NCBI RefSeq assembly: GCF_000150275.1
Contig: NW_002060949.1
Span: 3,602,449-3,666,448, forward strand
DNA from: Trichoplax adhaerens
Lineage: Eukaryota; Placozoa; Uniplacotomia; Trichoplacea; Trichoplacidae
DNA length: 64,000 nt
Reading direction: 5' to 3'
Below the pieces are notes generated by a model. It searched no databases, had not been told where the DNA came from, and worked only from the letters and a program-made list of their open reading frames with translations. This document shows positions 1-11,485 of the stretch, piece by piece (positions within the stretch are counted from its first letter, which is position 1; each line of letters begins with the position of its first letter). The translations under genes were made by a program, and so were the position numbers.

Positions 1-228
1 TTAATATACATGGAAAAAATTAAAAGATAATGGAATGTAACGAGAATAATTTGTTGCATGTCTATAAATTTTAGTGTCGCCAATGCAATCATTAAAATAA
101 CAATTTTTAACGTATATCTATGATTATGAATAGAATCGCTTTGGTTGATTTATTTCACTAATACCCATATATCCAATAGTGTTACTAATTACATTATTAT
201 GATTAAGGCATAGCTTAACGTTACTTAC

Positions 229-3200
229 CGTCCCATGTACCAAATAAAGCGGGCTCTCTGACGAAGAAATTTGCTTTCCACCATGGTTGGAAACCTTTTG
301 CCTAATAAAATACCATTAAAACTTTCATTTCAATATCTTTCATGAAACTAAGTATTGTTAGTAAGATACTATATTACAGTGTTGTTTTCGTGTATGTATC
401 ATTGCGCAACTATCAAGATACCATTAATTTACTCATTAAAACATAAGACTGTTGTATTATTTTCCTTGAAGAAATAGATAGCATTGGTATAAGAAATATT
501 GATCACAAATGAGATTCCAGTTAGGATAAAGAAAAAATAAATATGATTAGCGAATGATATCGCTCAATTATTGATAATCAAGTGAGCTTCCACATTCGTA
601 TATCATTTTAAGAATAAATATATACCGGTTAAGTTTCAAGACATAGCAGACGAGTGTTGTAAGCATTGATGGCCATAAATTTAAACATGAATTTAGAAGT
701 AACAATAGAATAGAATTAATTAAGGAGTAAGCTACTAAACCATTTCCATATCCAATCATTTCATTTTTTTTTTATAGTACATCTTGAAGGAAAATACTAT
801 TTTTGATGAATGGATAACTCCACCCCCTGTTAGAAGCAACAATTTCTATAGTATAAACTTCTAGCTATTTTTTGGCGACCGATAATAATTTAATTTATAG
901 GAAAATTCGTGACGAAATCATAAATATAATTGGTATATTTTATGTCTTTTGAAGTCATTCATTGGGGGTATACTTGTATACGTGTAAAAGTATTTCCGTG
1001 AAAATTATTAACGCCAACTGTAACTACTGGTCTACTAAGGTGATATTACAAGTTATCCATTTTCTATTAATACCGTATTTCTATCTCTATTTTAAAATGA
1101 GTTATTCTTAAGCAGTGATTACCCAAGTAAGGTAAGCTGGTAGATTACATAATCACTATGTTATCTATTATTTAATGCTTCCAGTCATTTTGAATACAAA
1201 TAGTATTTTATCTTGAACTGTTAGTGTAAAATGATTTCCAACGTAACTTTGATTCTAGGATAATCCATTGAAAGAATAAAATAGATATCATATCGAATGC
1301 TAGCCAAGCTATAGTATAACTAAATGACATTGTCAATATCCATTAGAGTTAATACTTTGATCGAATGCATACATATAATTCAATCCTATGGGAAGAACTA
1401 ATCTACAAAGCCTATAGCCTCTATTGTGATATACGTATAATTCGATATCACCATCTGGCTCATTATTTGGATATTAATAATTAAAATTATCACTTGGAAG
1501 GTAATATCATTAATTGTATTTTTCCTTCCATCGAATTGTATGGTAGAAAAGGGAAAAGTACCAATTATAAACAAGTAAATAAGCATCTGGTCAATCTAAA
1601 ATATCTTCTACACTATATACCTCTCTATATTATTCCATACGCTATATATATACGGGTATTATCATGATTAGGAGAAGAATGCAAGAAATCTTTTCTCAAA
1701 CTATTGTAATAAAATTGCCTAAAATCCGTTGACTTTGTCTAAAAATAATAGGATAATAATAAATTGCGTTAAAAATGCTTGAAATAGAGTATCCATTAGA
1801 TTATGATCACCAACTAGTTCATGAGTTCATAAGGAAGAGATTTTCCTTGCCTTCTATATATCCCATCGTAAGCTTGTTCAATTTTATGATCATCATTGTG
1901 AAGAAGAAATGGTAGTCTGGTAAAGGATTCCGGGTAGAATAGAATAGGAATAAATTGTGATCACTAACCGTAGGTCAATGAGGAAGAAAAGTTTACTCTA
2001 CCATCTCAAAACCCCATTATAAAACTTGTCAAATTCGTCTAGGATCATTGGGAAAGAAATATTGCGATCAGGGAAGGGATTTTGAGTCGATTAGTATAGA
2101 CTATCATCATCAATGATGGACCCATGTCAAAGAATATCTTTGCTCTTACAATTATGCCAAATATTTGAGGTGCCTAAGAAATCAACCATGAGATACCTTT
2201 CTATGTAGCCTATTACAAGCTGGTTGAATTCTATTTTTATTATAGTTATTGAGAAAGAGAAAATAATGGTTATGAAAGCGATTGTAAGTAGAATTAGAAT
2301 AGACTATAATAATTACAAGGGTCAATTAGGATAAAGGCTAAAAAAAGAAATGTCTCATTTTGGTTACAAAAGTATGTTGAATAGATTTCATTTATTTTGA
2401 TGAAAGTGGTTTAGTCCAGATTAGTCATTCGATATTGTATTGCTGCGCTTATTGCATTTTCCTTTTCAAAAGTAGAATCGATTAAAAGGGCCAGAGATAA
2501 TACAGTTCAAGTAAAAGACTAAAACTATGACAGTATTTTTATTGCGAGGAAATATTCAATTTGAAATTTTATTTTCGAGATAGATCGCATTTGAGTATGT
2601 TAAGTGTCTATAGAAGTAATGTGGCCGTGGTGTACCTTATTTCGGTGATAGGGTTCATCATTAAATCTATTTTCGAGATAGATCGCATTTGAGTATGTTA
2701 AGAAAGTGTCTATAGAAGCAATGTGACAGTGGTACCTTATTTTGGGTGATAGGGTTCGTCAATAAATCTATTGGATGTTGAATAGATGGCAAAGCGTAGT
2801 TTACAGTTTGTGCCTCGTTGGATAATTTTAAAAAAAGATTGTCAACAACTAAAGTACTCCAATCTAATGGTAAACAAAATAATTCGAAATTGTCGTCAAT
2901 TCTATCTATAGTATTTATGGAGTGGATGCGGAAAATGGATGGCTATGACTTATAGAAAGAAATAAAAAGCAATGGAAAATATCGAATTTATACATCAAGT
3001 CTATTGGTATCCATAAGGACGTTTCCGAAAAAAATGTTGAAGGTTGGAACATTGGCCGGTAATATTAAAATATCGAATTTCTACAGCAATCTATTGGTAT
3101 GTTAAAGCAACATGGCCTGTTCAATTAATTTATCCGATGTATGAGAGAGAGAGAGAGAGATATACACAAAATCTATTGGTAACTATGTCGATATGGACGT

Positions 3201-4767
3201 TTTCATGGAATGTTGAACAAGTTGGCCTATAAAATTCAATATCCAATTTCTATACAAAATCGATTGGTATCCATGTCGATATGGATGTTGGAATGGATTG
3301 TTGGAAGAAAATGGGGCCCGTAAAATGAAATGTCTAAATTATCTCCAGAATCAATCAATCGTAAAATGTTTAATAGATCGACATTTGTAGTAGATTGTTC
3401 TTCAAAATAGGAGAGAGAAAGACAAGGCTTAAAAACATTGAATACAAATAGTATTCCATTCAACTTGAACTGCTGCATCTAAGCACCAGACTAGTTGTCC
3501 ATTGGCATGTCTAAATTGGAAATTTCTTCTTTCCAAGTGACAAGAAGCAATGTTGTGGGCAAATTTTGTTTTTATTGACTTTGACAATATAAAAAGGAGC
3601 ATTGAATAGGGACAACATCTGTAAAGTAATGTAAAGTAGGCTCGATGTAATTGTTGAATGGCTTTTAAAGCTATTGAGTTATTGCCTCTATCCTTTGCAG
3701 CTTATAAAAGATACAACAGCAACGACAAGAAAAAATGAAAGTAGATTGTCCACATTGTCGGCCGATTGGAAGGCACATCAATCGATTGTATCCTGATGGA
3801 TTGGTGTTAAAGTACTTGGATGCATATGAAAAGTAAATAAAAAAAAAGAAGAAGAAGAAGAAACTGCTCCTTCTTTGCATCTATCCAATGATTGGCCAAG
3901 ATTAATTATTACCGCTAGTTTAATTGATGGAATCAAAAAGTCCTACGCATCCATTTAGTATTCAACGCGTTTGAATAAATGGATAAAAAATTGGGGCTAT
4001 GAATGATTCAACAATTGTTGACATTGATTCAAGAATGATTAGTGGCCTACTATTTTTATATCGTCGTTTACTCGTCTTACTTAACGATTGTACGGTTTAA
4101 CTATTTCAATCAAACAGTTTTGTTATTTAGTTTAAAAGTTGAATTATTTTTTTTTCTTTTCATGAAGTAACGGAGAAATAACTTTAGTATTTCAAAGTGA
4201 TGATGATCGTAGTTTTCATTGAACCTATTCTATTGATTTTCTAACTTCCTGTAGGCAAAAAGTAACTTGTACAACATCACAACTTTATCATGTAGTCAAA
4301 AGGATAAATTTGAAATGAAACTATTCAAGTTGACAATTCAAATTATCCATAAGTGTAAAAAAGAATGAAATTAGCTGAAGGAGAGATAGTTGAAAATGCA
4401 ATTCTAACTGTAAATAAGGTTACGCAAGGAGTTGAAAAAATATCAGAATCCAAAATAATCATTCATGCAAAGTGTTGAGGTGGTTCAGGAGAATTGCGTT
4501 TTATTCTTGGTAAAGGAATAAGTGTTGTAGACATTTGGTTATGCTATATCTGTCATGATTCAATTAGAACTAGCTTTAATTTACCTCTCGTTCTTCGTCT
4601 TCTTCGAATAAATCTTTCATACTTTTCCCTGCTTGATGAGATGGAGTTGTATAAATTTCTAACGGGCTATTTGTTGATGTTAAATCAAGACCTTGATCTA
4701 GATTGCCATCCGATGTCTGGACTTGATGATGATTTAAATTAGAGTTATTTTGATCTGAACTTTCCAT
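229..4767 (-). CDS. SLC12A8: SLC12A8-like cation-chloride cotransporter family member, 5' part only
   Basis: Two coding exons are visible: 4585-4767 (ATG at 4767, 61 codons, donor GAG|gtaaat) and 229-301 (acceptor ttattag|GCA, donor GACG|gtaagt), joined in phase 0. The first exon gives a hydrophilic N-terminus ending in KSMKDLFEEDEERE. The second gives AKGFQPWWKANFF followed by VREPALFGTWD. This matches the start of SLC12A8 (CCC9), where a short helix xxxLFxEA is followed by QPWWK, then EPVLFGTWDG just before the first membrane helix. SLC12A8 belongs to the amino acid-polyamine-cation superfamily of membrane transporters; its substrate is debated and cannot be read here. The remaining gene, including all transmembrane segments, lies beyond the left edge. 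The intron between the two exons (302-4584) is unusually long for this window and contains two small tandem-repeat patches. Family call is firm from the second exon; exon 1 is supported by position, phase and composition. Confidence 0.8.
2566..2772. repeat. Two-copy tandem repeat of about 100 bp in SLC12A8 intron
   Basis: A unit beginning TATTTTCGAGATAGATCGCA and ending near GGGTGATAGGGTTCGTC occurs twice back to back, from about 2567 and 2666, with a few substitutions and short indels. It lies inside the 4.3-kb intron and has no coding potential. Confidence 0.8.
2980..3345. repeat. Diverged tandem repeat of roughly 100 bp in SLC12A8 intron
   Basis: Three to four degraded copies share TATCGAATTTCTACA, a following CTATTGGTAT and a later TGTTGAA..TTGGCC block. 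A short GA microsatellite (about 3142-3158) interrupts the array. Open frames here are a by-product of the repeat and are not called as genes. Confidence 0.6.
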
Positions 4768-5110
4768 TTTACTTTAACTTGTTTAAGCTTTTTCAGGTAG
4801 AACATCCAATTGATAGTATAAGTTATATATATACAGGACTTGAGAGGAGTTGTTGCTGTCTTCTATGATACAGTAATTAATGTCAATGTCATGAGCTAAT
4901 TTGCACTTCTCTTTAGTTGCGGCTATCAATCCATAAGACAAAAATGAAAAAGAAATTGAGAAAAAAATAATTTCATTTCTTCCCTTGTTGAATCAAAGTA
5001 GATCGATGAAGAATAGTTGCATTATTTAAATTGGTTATTTGTTATGCTCTAATAAAGAAAGAATAAGGAGATGATAATTTCATAAATTTATATTGGATTG
5101 CTGTAAAAAG

Positions 5111-5188
5111 GAGGTAGGATTAGAACTTGAACTCTTGATCGTATCCTAGTAGAATCGCTGAGTGATATCCATCCGCTAGAGCTATGGA
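5111..5188 (-). repeat. tRNA-derived SINE-like fragment
   Basis: On the minus strand the sequence runs TAGCTCTAGCGGATGG (resembling a polymerase III A box), then an anticodon-arm-like stretch, then GAGTTCAAGTTCTAATCC (resembling a B box). Spacing is right for a tRNA, but the acceptor and T stems do not pair properly, so it is not called as a functional tRNA. A SINE or tRNA pseudogene is the simplest reading. Confidence 0.3.
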
Positions 5189-5219
5189 AAAGCGATGGAA
5201 AGGTCGAAAAGATTGCATG

Positions 5220-6730
5220 GTTTAACTACATTTGCTCATAGACGGTAGTCATGACTGTTTCTACCGTCTCTACTTTCAGCGATAATATTGGAAGAGAGAA
5301 TGATCCTATTTTGAACTTTCGATACCTCTATTAATATTCTCCTAGAATGGCGAGATGGTGGACACTTAACGAAAGCGATGGATAAGCGATTGAAAAGGGG
5401 AAAGTAAATCGGCTGTTCTACTCGATCAATAAACGAATTAGTGGCATGATGACAATAGTACAAACTTGTCAATCTCCATTTCTACTTACAACGATTCAAA
5501 ATGGATATTAGTATCATTGCAATTTTTGATCCCTCTGCTAATCTTCACCTAGAAGGGCGAGATGATGCTTATGAACAAGGAGTATAGAGAAGGAATTGCA
5601 GAAAAGGAAAAAAATGAATGGGGATGTCCATAGTTTTACTCATTACTCGATCGATAAGGCGAAATCATGACACGACTTTAATCTCTACTTTTAACCATGG
5701 TATTGAAGAAGAAAGACATGATGATGGTTTGATTCTCTGATTTCTTGGATCTTATCCTAGAAATAGCGAGAGCTGCGGACAAGCGATTGAAAGGGAGGGC
5801 AAGGGAAAGAATAAGGACATTGATAGTTTTACCAGATCGAGAAAAGGATAGATGAAATTCTATCTCTACTTCTAAATACAGTGTAGAAGAAGAAAAGGAT
5901 TATGATTTCGAGGGGAAGAATGAGGATATCGCTAGTTTTACCAGATCGAGAAAAGGAATGAGGATATCGATAGTTTTACCAGATCGAGAAAAGGATAGAT
6001 GAAATTCTATCTCTACTTCTAAATACAGTGTAGAAGAAGAAAAGGATTATGATTTGAATGTATGAAACCTTGCTCAATGCTCATGTCCTTCTTGGATGGC
6101 AAGATGATGGGCGGGAGTTAATATGATCCAAGGAGGGAAAGGACAAAGATGGCGATTATTTATTTTGACTACTGTAGAGGAATAAACTAACGGATCAAAT
6201 CCTAACGACACGTTCAGTCTCTATCTCTACTTACTACTACGGATTGAAGAATTTGGACACATGATTATGATTTGAATCTTTGATATTAGTGCTGTTATCC
6301 TCTTGCAATGGCAAGATGATGTTGATGAACGCAAGTTGGAGTGATCCAAAGAGGAAAAGGACAAGGGTATCGATTATTTTACTACAGTAAATGGACCAAC
6401 TAGCGGATGAAATGATGACGATAATTTCAATCTGTACTTGCGACTACAATATGAAAGAAAGGGTATTGAAAATGAAGGATCCGATTCTAATTTCAATCGC
6501 TGCTACCTTGCTCCTATCCTTGTAGGATGGCGAGATGATGCTTATGAAGGAGAATGGCAGTGATCCAAGGAAGGAAAGGATATCGATTACTTTACTACCG
6601 TAGATGGATCCATTCAAGGCTGAAATGATAGAGACACCTTCAATCTCCATCTGCACTCGCAACTACGCTATTCGAGAAATAGGATTCGAAATGAAAGGCA
6701 TCATGATGATTTGAATATGTGAAAGCCTGT
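5220..6730. repeat. Diverged tandem repeat, period about 150-215 bp, at least seven copies
   Basis: A block of the form GATGAAAT..GACA..TTCAATCTCTATCTCTACTT recurs near 5255, 5470, 5680, 5860, 6010, 6220, 6430 and 6645. It is followed each time by a GAAGAAGAAAGGxxATGATGATTTGAAT stretch, then a TGGCGAGATGATG stretch and a GATCCAAGGAGGGAAAGGA stretch. A local duplication at 5925-6060 adds a short extra copy. The copies are well diverged, so the array is old. No conserved reading frame runs through all units, so it is treated as non-coding. Confidence 0.7.
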
Positions 6731-7959
6731 GCTAAAAAACGCCAGTCCTATTCTGCTGGAATAACAAGATGATGTCCATTTATTATCATTTTTAAGAGGG
6801 GAAAACCCAGTCTGTCCATCATCGTATTGCATCCCAAACAGACTGGCTAACTGGAGTTTCATGCTATGACGACCATCATGTCACTGCTGAATATCGTCTC
6901 TATCGCAATTTTGAAGTATCATGAAGGTATCAACATCATTTGTCATGAAGGAAAAGGATTGGATGAGGAAAATACCCTTACAAAACGTTGGTTTATCCTC
7001 CTTTCATTCAAATGAACTATGGTGATGATCAAGGTGGACAGTATAGCAAACAGACTGCTATCGACTAATGTACGCTTAAAGCCAAACGATGATTGTCCAT
7101 TTTGAAAAAGGGAAAATACGCCTGGATGAAGAAGAACAACTCCAACTGAAAGCATGGTCATCCACGGCCATTTTAACTGGGAGAATCAAGGATGAATCTT
7201 CAGTTAGAATGACAAGAGATCAACTTACCCCTAGTTGAAGATCATTTCCATTCTTCGATCATTCTTAAACGATAAAGATGGACTTTATCCTCTCGCTCGT
7301 TTGCAACAAGCGAGGAATGCCGACGCAAGAAGAAGACGGAGAGAGAGGGGGAATAAAATGAATGCAATCGCAATCGCTGGTCGATTTAGCGATTGCAATA
7401 TCCAATTGGTTGACGACAACGAGTAAGTACTTGCTGTTTGCCTAGTCCAAGGTTAGTCTAATAGAGAAGGGAAGTGGATCAAGACTTTCAATTCTATCCA
7501 TATAAATAACAAGTTATGCAGTTAATCAAACTCTTTTTTCTCTTACTGCTGATTGAATCAATAGGTAAGACAATAGCTAGAAAAGAGATCATAAGGCGTA
7601 GAATTGGTTAATGCACCTCCTGGTGTTCTTTATTGATGCTGTAGAAATGGCGATGGGATACTATCGCCAACCAAGCTACGCAAGTAGTCTTGCTATGCTA
7701 GTTAGACTTCTACTAGGATGATGATGTCCATTTCTCATGGCAAAAGTAAACATAACTTCTCTCTTGTCTGTTTATGGTAGTCAAGTTAACAATCTATTGT
7801 CCAGGTCGGCAACAATCGTTGAAGAGAAATTGTATAGCGGCAATAGAGTAGTATTTGCATTAATGGTTGCAACAATCCTTTCCTTCTCTTGATGACGATG
7901 ATTGACAGAAAATCATCTCCTTATTATACGTTCCATTTCGACATTGAAAGAAAGGCTTG
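6731..7959. other. Gene-free stretch, weakly repetitive
   Basis: No exon with flanking splice signals or family similarity was found. Some segments (AAACAGACTG, ATGATGTCCATTT) recur and may be decayed units of the neighbouring arrays. Confidence 0.4.
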
Positions 7960-9535
7960 CTCTCGGCTAGACGGGGGTCCTGCCCAGCCATTAATGGATG
8001 GCCAGCCGGAATGATGCAGGCTAAAATTGCATACAGGTTGTACAAATCCATGCTTGAATGAGTAGTCCTTGTCTAGGCAATGATGATAGGTCTAAATTGG
8101 CAAATTGGAGGCTAAAATTGCTTACAGGATGTACAAATCAATGCTTGAATGAGTAGTCGTTGTCTAAGAAGTGATGACAGGTCTAAATTGGCAAAATGCA
8201 GACTAAACTTTCATGCAGGTTGCACAAATCCATGCTTGAATGAGTAGGTCTAAATTGGCAAAATGCAGGCTGCACAAATCCATGCTTGAATGAGTAGTCC
8301 TTGTCTAGGCAATGATGATAGGTCTAAATTGGCAAATTGGAGGCTAAAATTGCTTACAGGATGTACAAATCAATGCTTGCATGAGTAGTCGTTGTCTAAG
8401 AAGTGATGACAGGTCTAAATTGGCAAAATGCAGACTAAACTTTCATGCAGGTTGCACAAATTCATGCTTGAATGAGTAGGTCTAAATTGGCAAAATGCAG
8501 GCTGCACAAATCCATGCTTGAATGAGTAGGTCTAAATTGGCAAAATGCAGGCTGCACAAATCCATGCTTGAATGAGTAGTCCTTGTCTAGGCAATGATGA
8601 TAGGTCTAAATTGGCAAATTGGAGGCTAAAATTGCTTACAGGATGTACAAATCAATACTTGAATGAGTAGTCGTTGTCTAAGAAGTGATGACAGGTCTAA
8701 ATTGGCAAAATGCAGACTAAACTTTCATGCAGGTTGCACAAATCCATGCTTGAATGAGTAGGTCTAAATTGGCAAAATGCAGGTTGCACAAATCCATGCT
8801 TGAATGAGTAGTCCTTGTCTAGGAAGTCATGAGAGGTCTAAATTAGCAAAATGCAGGATAAAATTTCATGCAGGTTGCACAAATCCATGCTTGAATGAGT
8901 AGGTCTAAATTGGCAAATTGGAGGCTAAAATTTCGTGCAGGTTGCACAAATCCATGCTTGAATGAGTAGGTCTAAATTAGCAAAATGCAGGATCAAATTT
9001 CATACAGATTGTACAAATCAATGCTTGAATGAATAGTCGTTGTCTAAGAAGTGAGGAGAGGTCTAAATTGGCAAAATGCAGACTAAAATTTCATGCAGGT
9101 TGCACAAGTCCATGCTTGAATGAGTAGGTCTAAATTGGCAAATTGGAGGCTAAAATTTCGTGCAGGTTGCACAAATCCATGCTTGAATGAGTAGGTCTAA
9201 ATTAGCAAAATGCAGGATCAAATTTCATACAGATTGTACAAATCAATGCTTGAATGAATAGTCGTTGTCTAAGAAGTGAGGAGAGGTCTAAATTGGCAAA
9301 ATGCAGACTAAAATTTCATGCAGGTTGCACAAGTCCATGCTTGAATGAGTAGTCCTTGTCTAGGAAGTGATCAGAGGCCTAAATTGGCAAGATGCAGGAT
9401 AAAATTTATATAAAAAAAAATATATATATATAAAATTTCATACTGATTGTACAAATCAATGCTTGAATGAGTAGTCGTTGTCTAGGAAGTGATGAGAGGC
9501 CTAAATTGGCAAAATTTCATTCTTCAATCAAGGTC
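7960..9535. repeat. Higher-order minisatellite built from units of about 91 and 50 bp
   Basis: The long unit runs from TGCTTGAATGAGTAG through CTTGTCTAGGCAATGATGATAGG, TCTAAATTGGCAAATTGGAGGC to TACAGGATGTACAAATCAA. A shorter unit of about 50 bp lacks the middle part (TGCTTGAATGAGTAGGTCTA then GGCAAAATGCAGGCTGCACAAATCCA). Long and short units alternate, and blocks of about 230-290 bp are themselves repeated almost exactly, for example 8880-9110 against 9125-9350. There are no unique spacers and the repeats are contiguous. Confidence 0.92.
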
Positions 9536-10430
9536 GGTCTTTCCACTATGGCTTCCATCTTGACATCTGTGTCAGCGAAAGTCATGAGCGGATGTCGACA
9601 TATCATGGATATCTAATAATGATAGAGATCGATAATTAGATCAATTATAAATCCTACTGTATCACTACCAATAAAATGGATCTCCAGTTGTGTCGGCCCA
9701 ACAGGGACTAGTAGAATAAAATGGATGATGGAGAGGGGGTAAAATTCCGCATTGCTTGTGCAATTGCATTCTTCAATGAATATGGCATATTAAGCGATTC
9801 CGGATCTCGCCCCCCCCCCCCTCCAAAAAAAAGTCAAAATTTCCATCTTACTTCTCTGTCAAGCAGAGCCATGCATCGATATCGATACGTTATGGATATT
9901 AAAGTAATGTATATCACTACCAACGAAATTAATCTACAGTAGTCTGCGGCTACGCCGACTAGTAAAAGCAAGTAAATGATGGCAGCTGGAGTTGATATAG
10001 GGCAAAATTGAATACGGACACAGATCTTATTTAAAAAATTCATTATTGTAGTCAGGTTTCTATTTTAATCATGCTTTCCACCGTACTTCTGTGTCAATGA
10101 AAGCCATGAAACTGATATTGATACATTATAATTATACGCATTATACGGTATATATATACAGGTATATACAGTTATTGTAATGAATGGATATCCCTACTAA
10201 TAAAATTGATTGATCTACAGCAATTAGGGATAACACAGACTAGTACAGCAAGTGGATGATGAAAATTGCAGTAGATAGAGGCTAAAACTCCATACGCGGT
10301 GTAAAAATCAATCCTTGAATGAATATGATATACGAGGTATTAAGCGGTCACAGATCTCATCCAAAAATTTCATGATTTCATAAGAGAGGTCTCTGTTTTA
10401 AACTGATATCTACACGTCAGGATGTAGAGA
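9536..10430. repeat. Three diverged copies of a unit of about 240-290 bp
   Basis: A block of the form TGTCAxxGAAAGCCATGA..CGATATCGATACxTTATGGATAT recurs near 9572, 9858 and 10096. It is followed by ATCTACAGxxGTxxGGCxxxGCCGACTAGTA and by AATATGxxATAxxAAGCGxTxxCxGATCT. It shares the ACAAATCAAT..CTTGAATGAATA segment with the adjacent minisatellite, so the two arrays have a common ancestor. Confidence 0.65.
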
Positions 10431-11485
10431 GAGAAGCCGACTTGCTGCAGACTCTCCTAATTTACGTAGCCCAAAGATAGTTTACCCTCAAGACTGTAAT
10501 AAATACTTTGGCATATTTAATCCTACAATGAAGAATAATCATATGTATAATAAAAGAATAATTCGTCCTAGTTATGATGGCTTCAGCTTCCATGATTAAG
10601 GTTCAATAGAATTCACTTTTCCAAATAGGAAGCCATTGGGCCTAACACATTCATACAATTTAGCATATTCTGTAATTGTATGGAAACTTTTTTATTTGAA
10701 AATCAGCCTGATCGCGCATCATTTAATCAACTTTGAAGGCAATAGACTGTATTAAATACAGTAAATTATTACACTTGAAATGTTAGACACCTTCATCAAC
10801 CTCATCTTATGCCAATAGTATTACATTCGCCTTATTCGAGCGATGTTAAATGTACATTAAAGTTAACTGCTACCCAGACAATGTCAAAGTCAGCAGATCA
10901 CATCGATCGATATTCGTATCATATAGTACATTGACTACATTGAACAGTAAATATAAAGAATATGAACAAATTCATACAGCCAATTGGGTAAACTACAAAA
11001 ATAAATGGATATATATTGTCGTGTCTATAGATGTATCATAACATCCAAGGCTAAATACCATGTTGCTGATTTTACCTGTATAATCAATTCAAAAAAACAG
11101 GGCTTCTACATTCAGAGTTCAATTCGATATTATTCGACGGTACTACAGTATTTTACAAGGACTCAAGGAATGAGAAGGCTACAGGAAATGCATTCCTTTT
11201 CTTTCTCATTCCACTGCACTTATAGAACGAGTAAAAATAAGAAACTCAGTCTATTTTCAAAGAAACTTTACAGGTCTTTCAAGTCTTTGGTACACCAAAC
11301 ATGCTATCTGCTGCGGATATTGGCGTCATGAAAGTAAAGCATAATCGCCAAGTACAACATATTATAAAGTATATCTATATACATTATTTTCGTCGCAATC
11401 CTCATCCAATTGATATCGTGAGCAACTGCACCAATTCTAGCTTGTGTAAGCTATATACATCGAACTTTAAATTGGATACGGCTTG
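10431..11485. other. Intergenic or 3' untranslated stretch downstream of the MS4A-like gene
   Basis: AT-rich single-copy sequence. One 108-codon plus-strand ORF (11005-11331) has a composition typical of chance frames and no splice or family support. Nothing else is seen. Confidence 0.4.

Noticed and set aside
7960-9535. CRISPR-like array
   Set aside because: Repeats are long (50-91 bp), contiguous and diverged, with no unique spacers; the genome is clearly eukaryotic.
11005-11331. 108-codon plus-strand ORF
   Set aside because: Antisense to the downstream region of the MS4A-like gene; serine/tyrosine-rich composition typical of AT-rich noise and no splice context.
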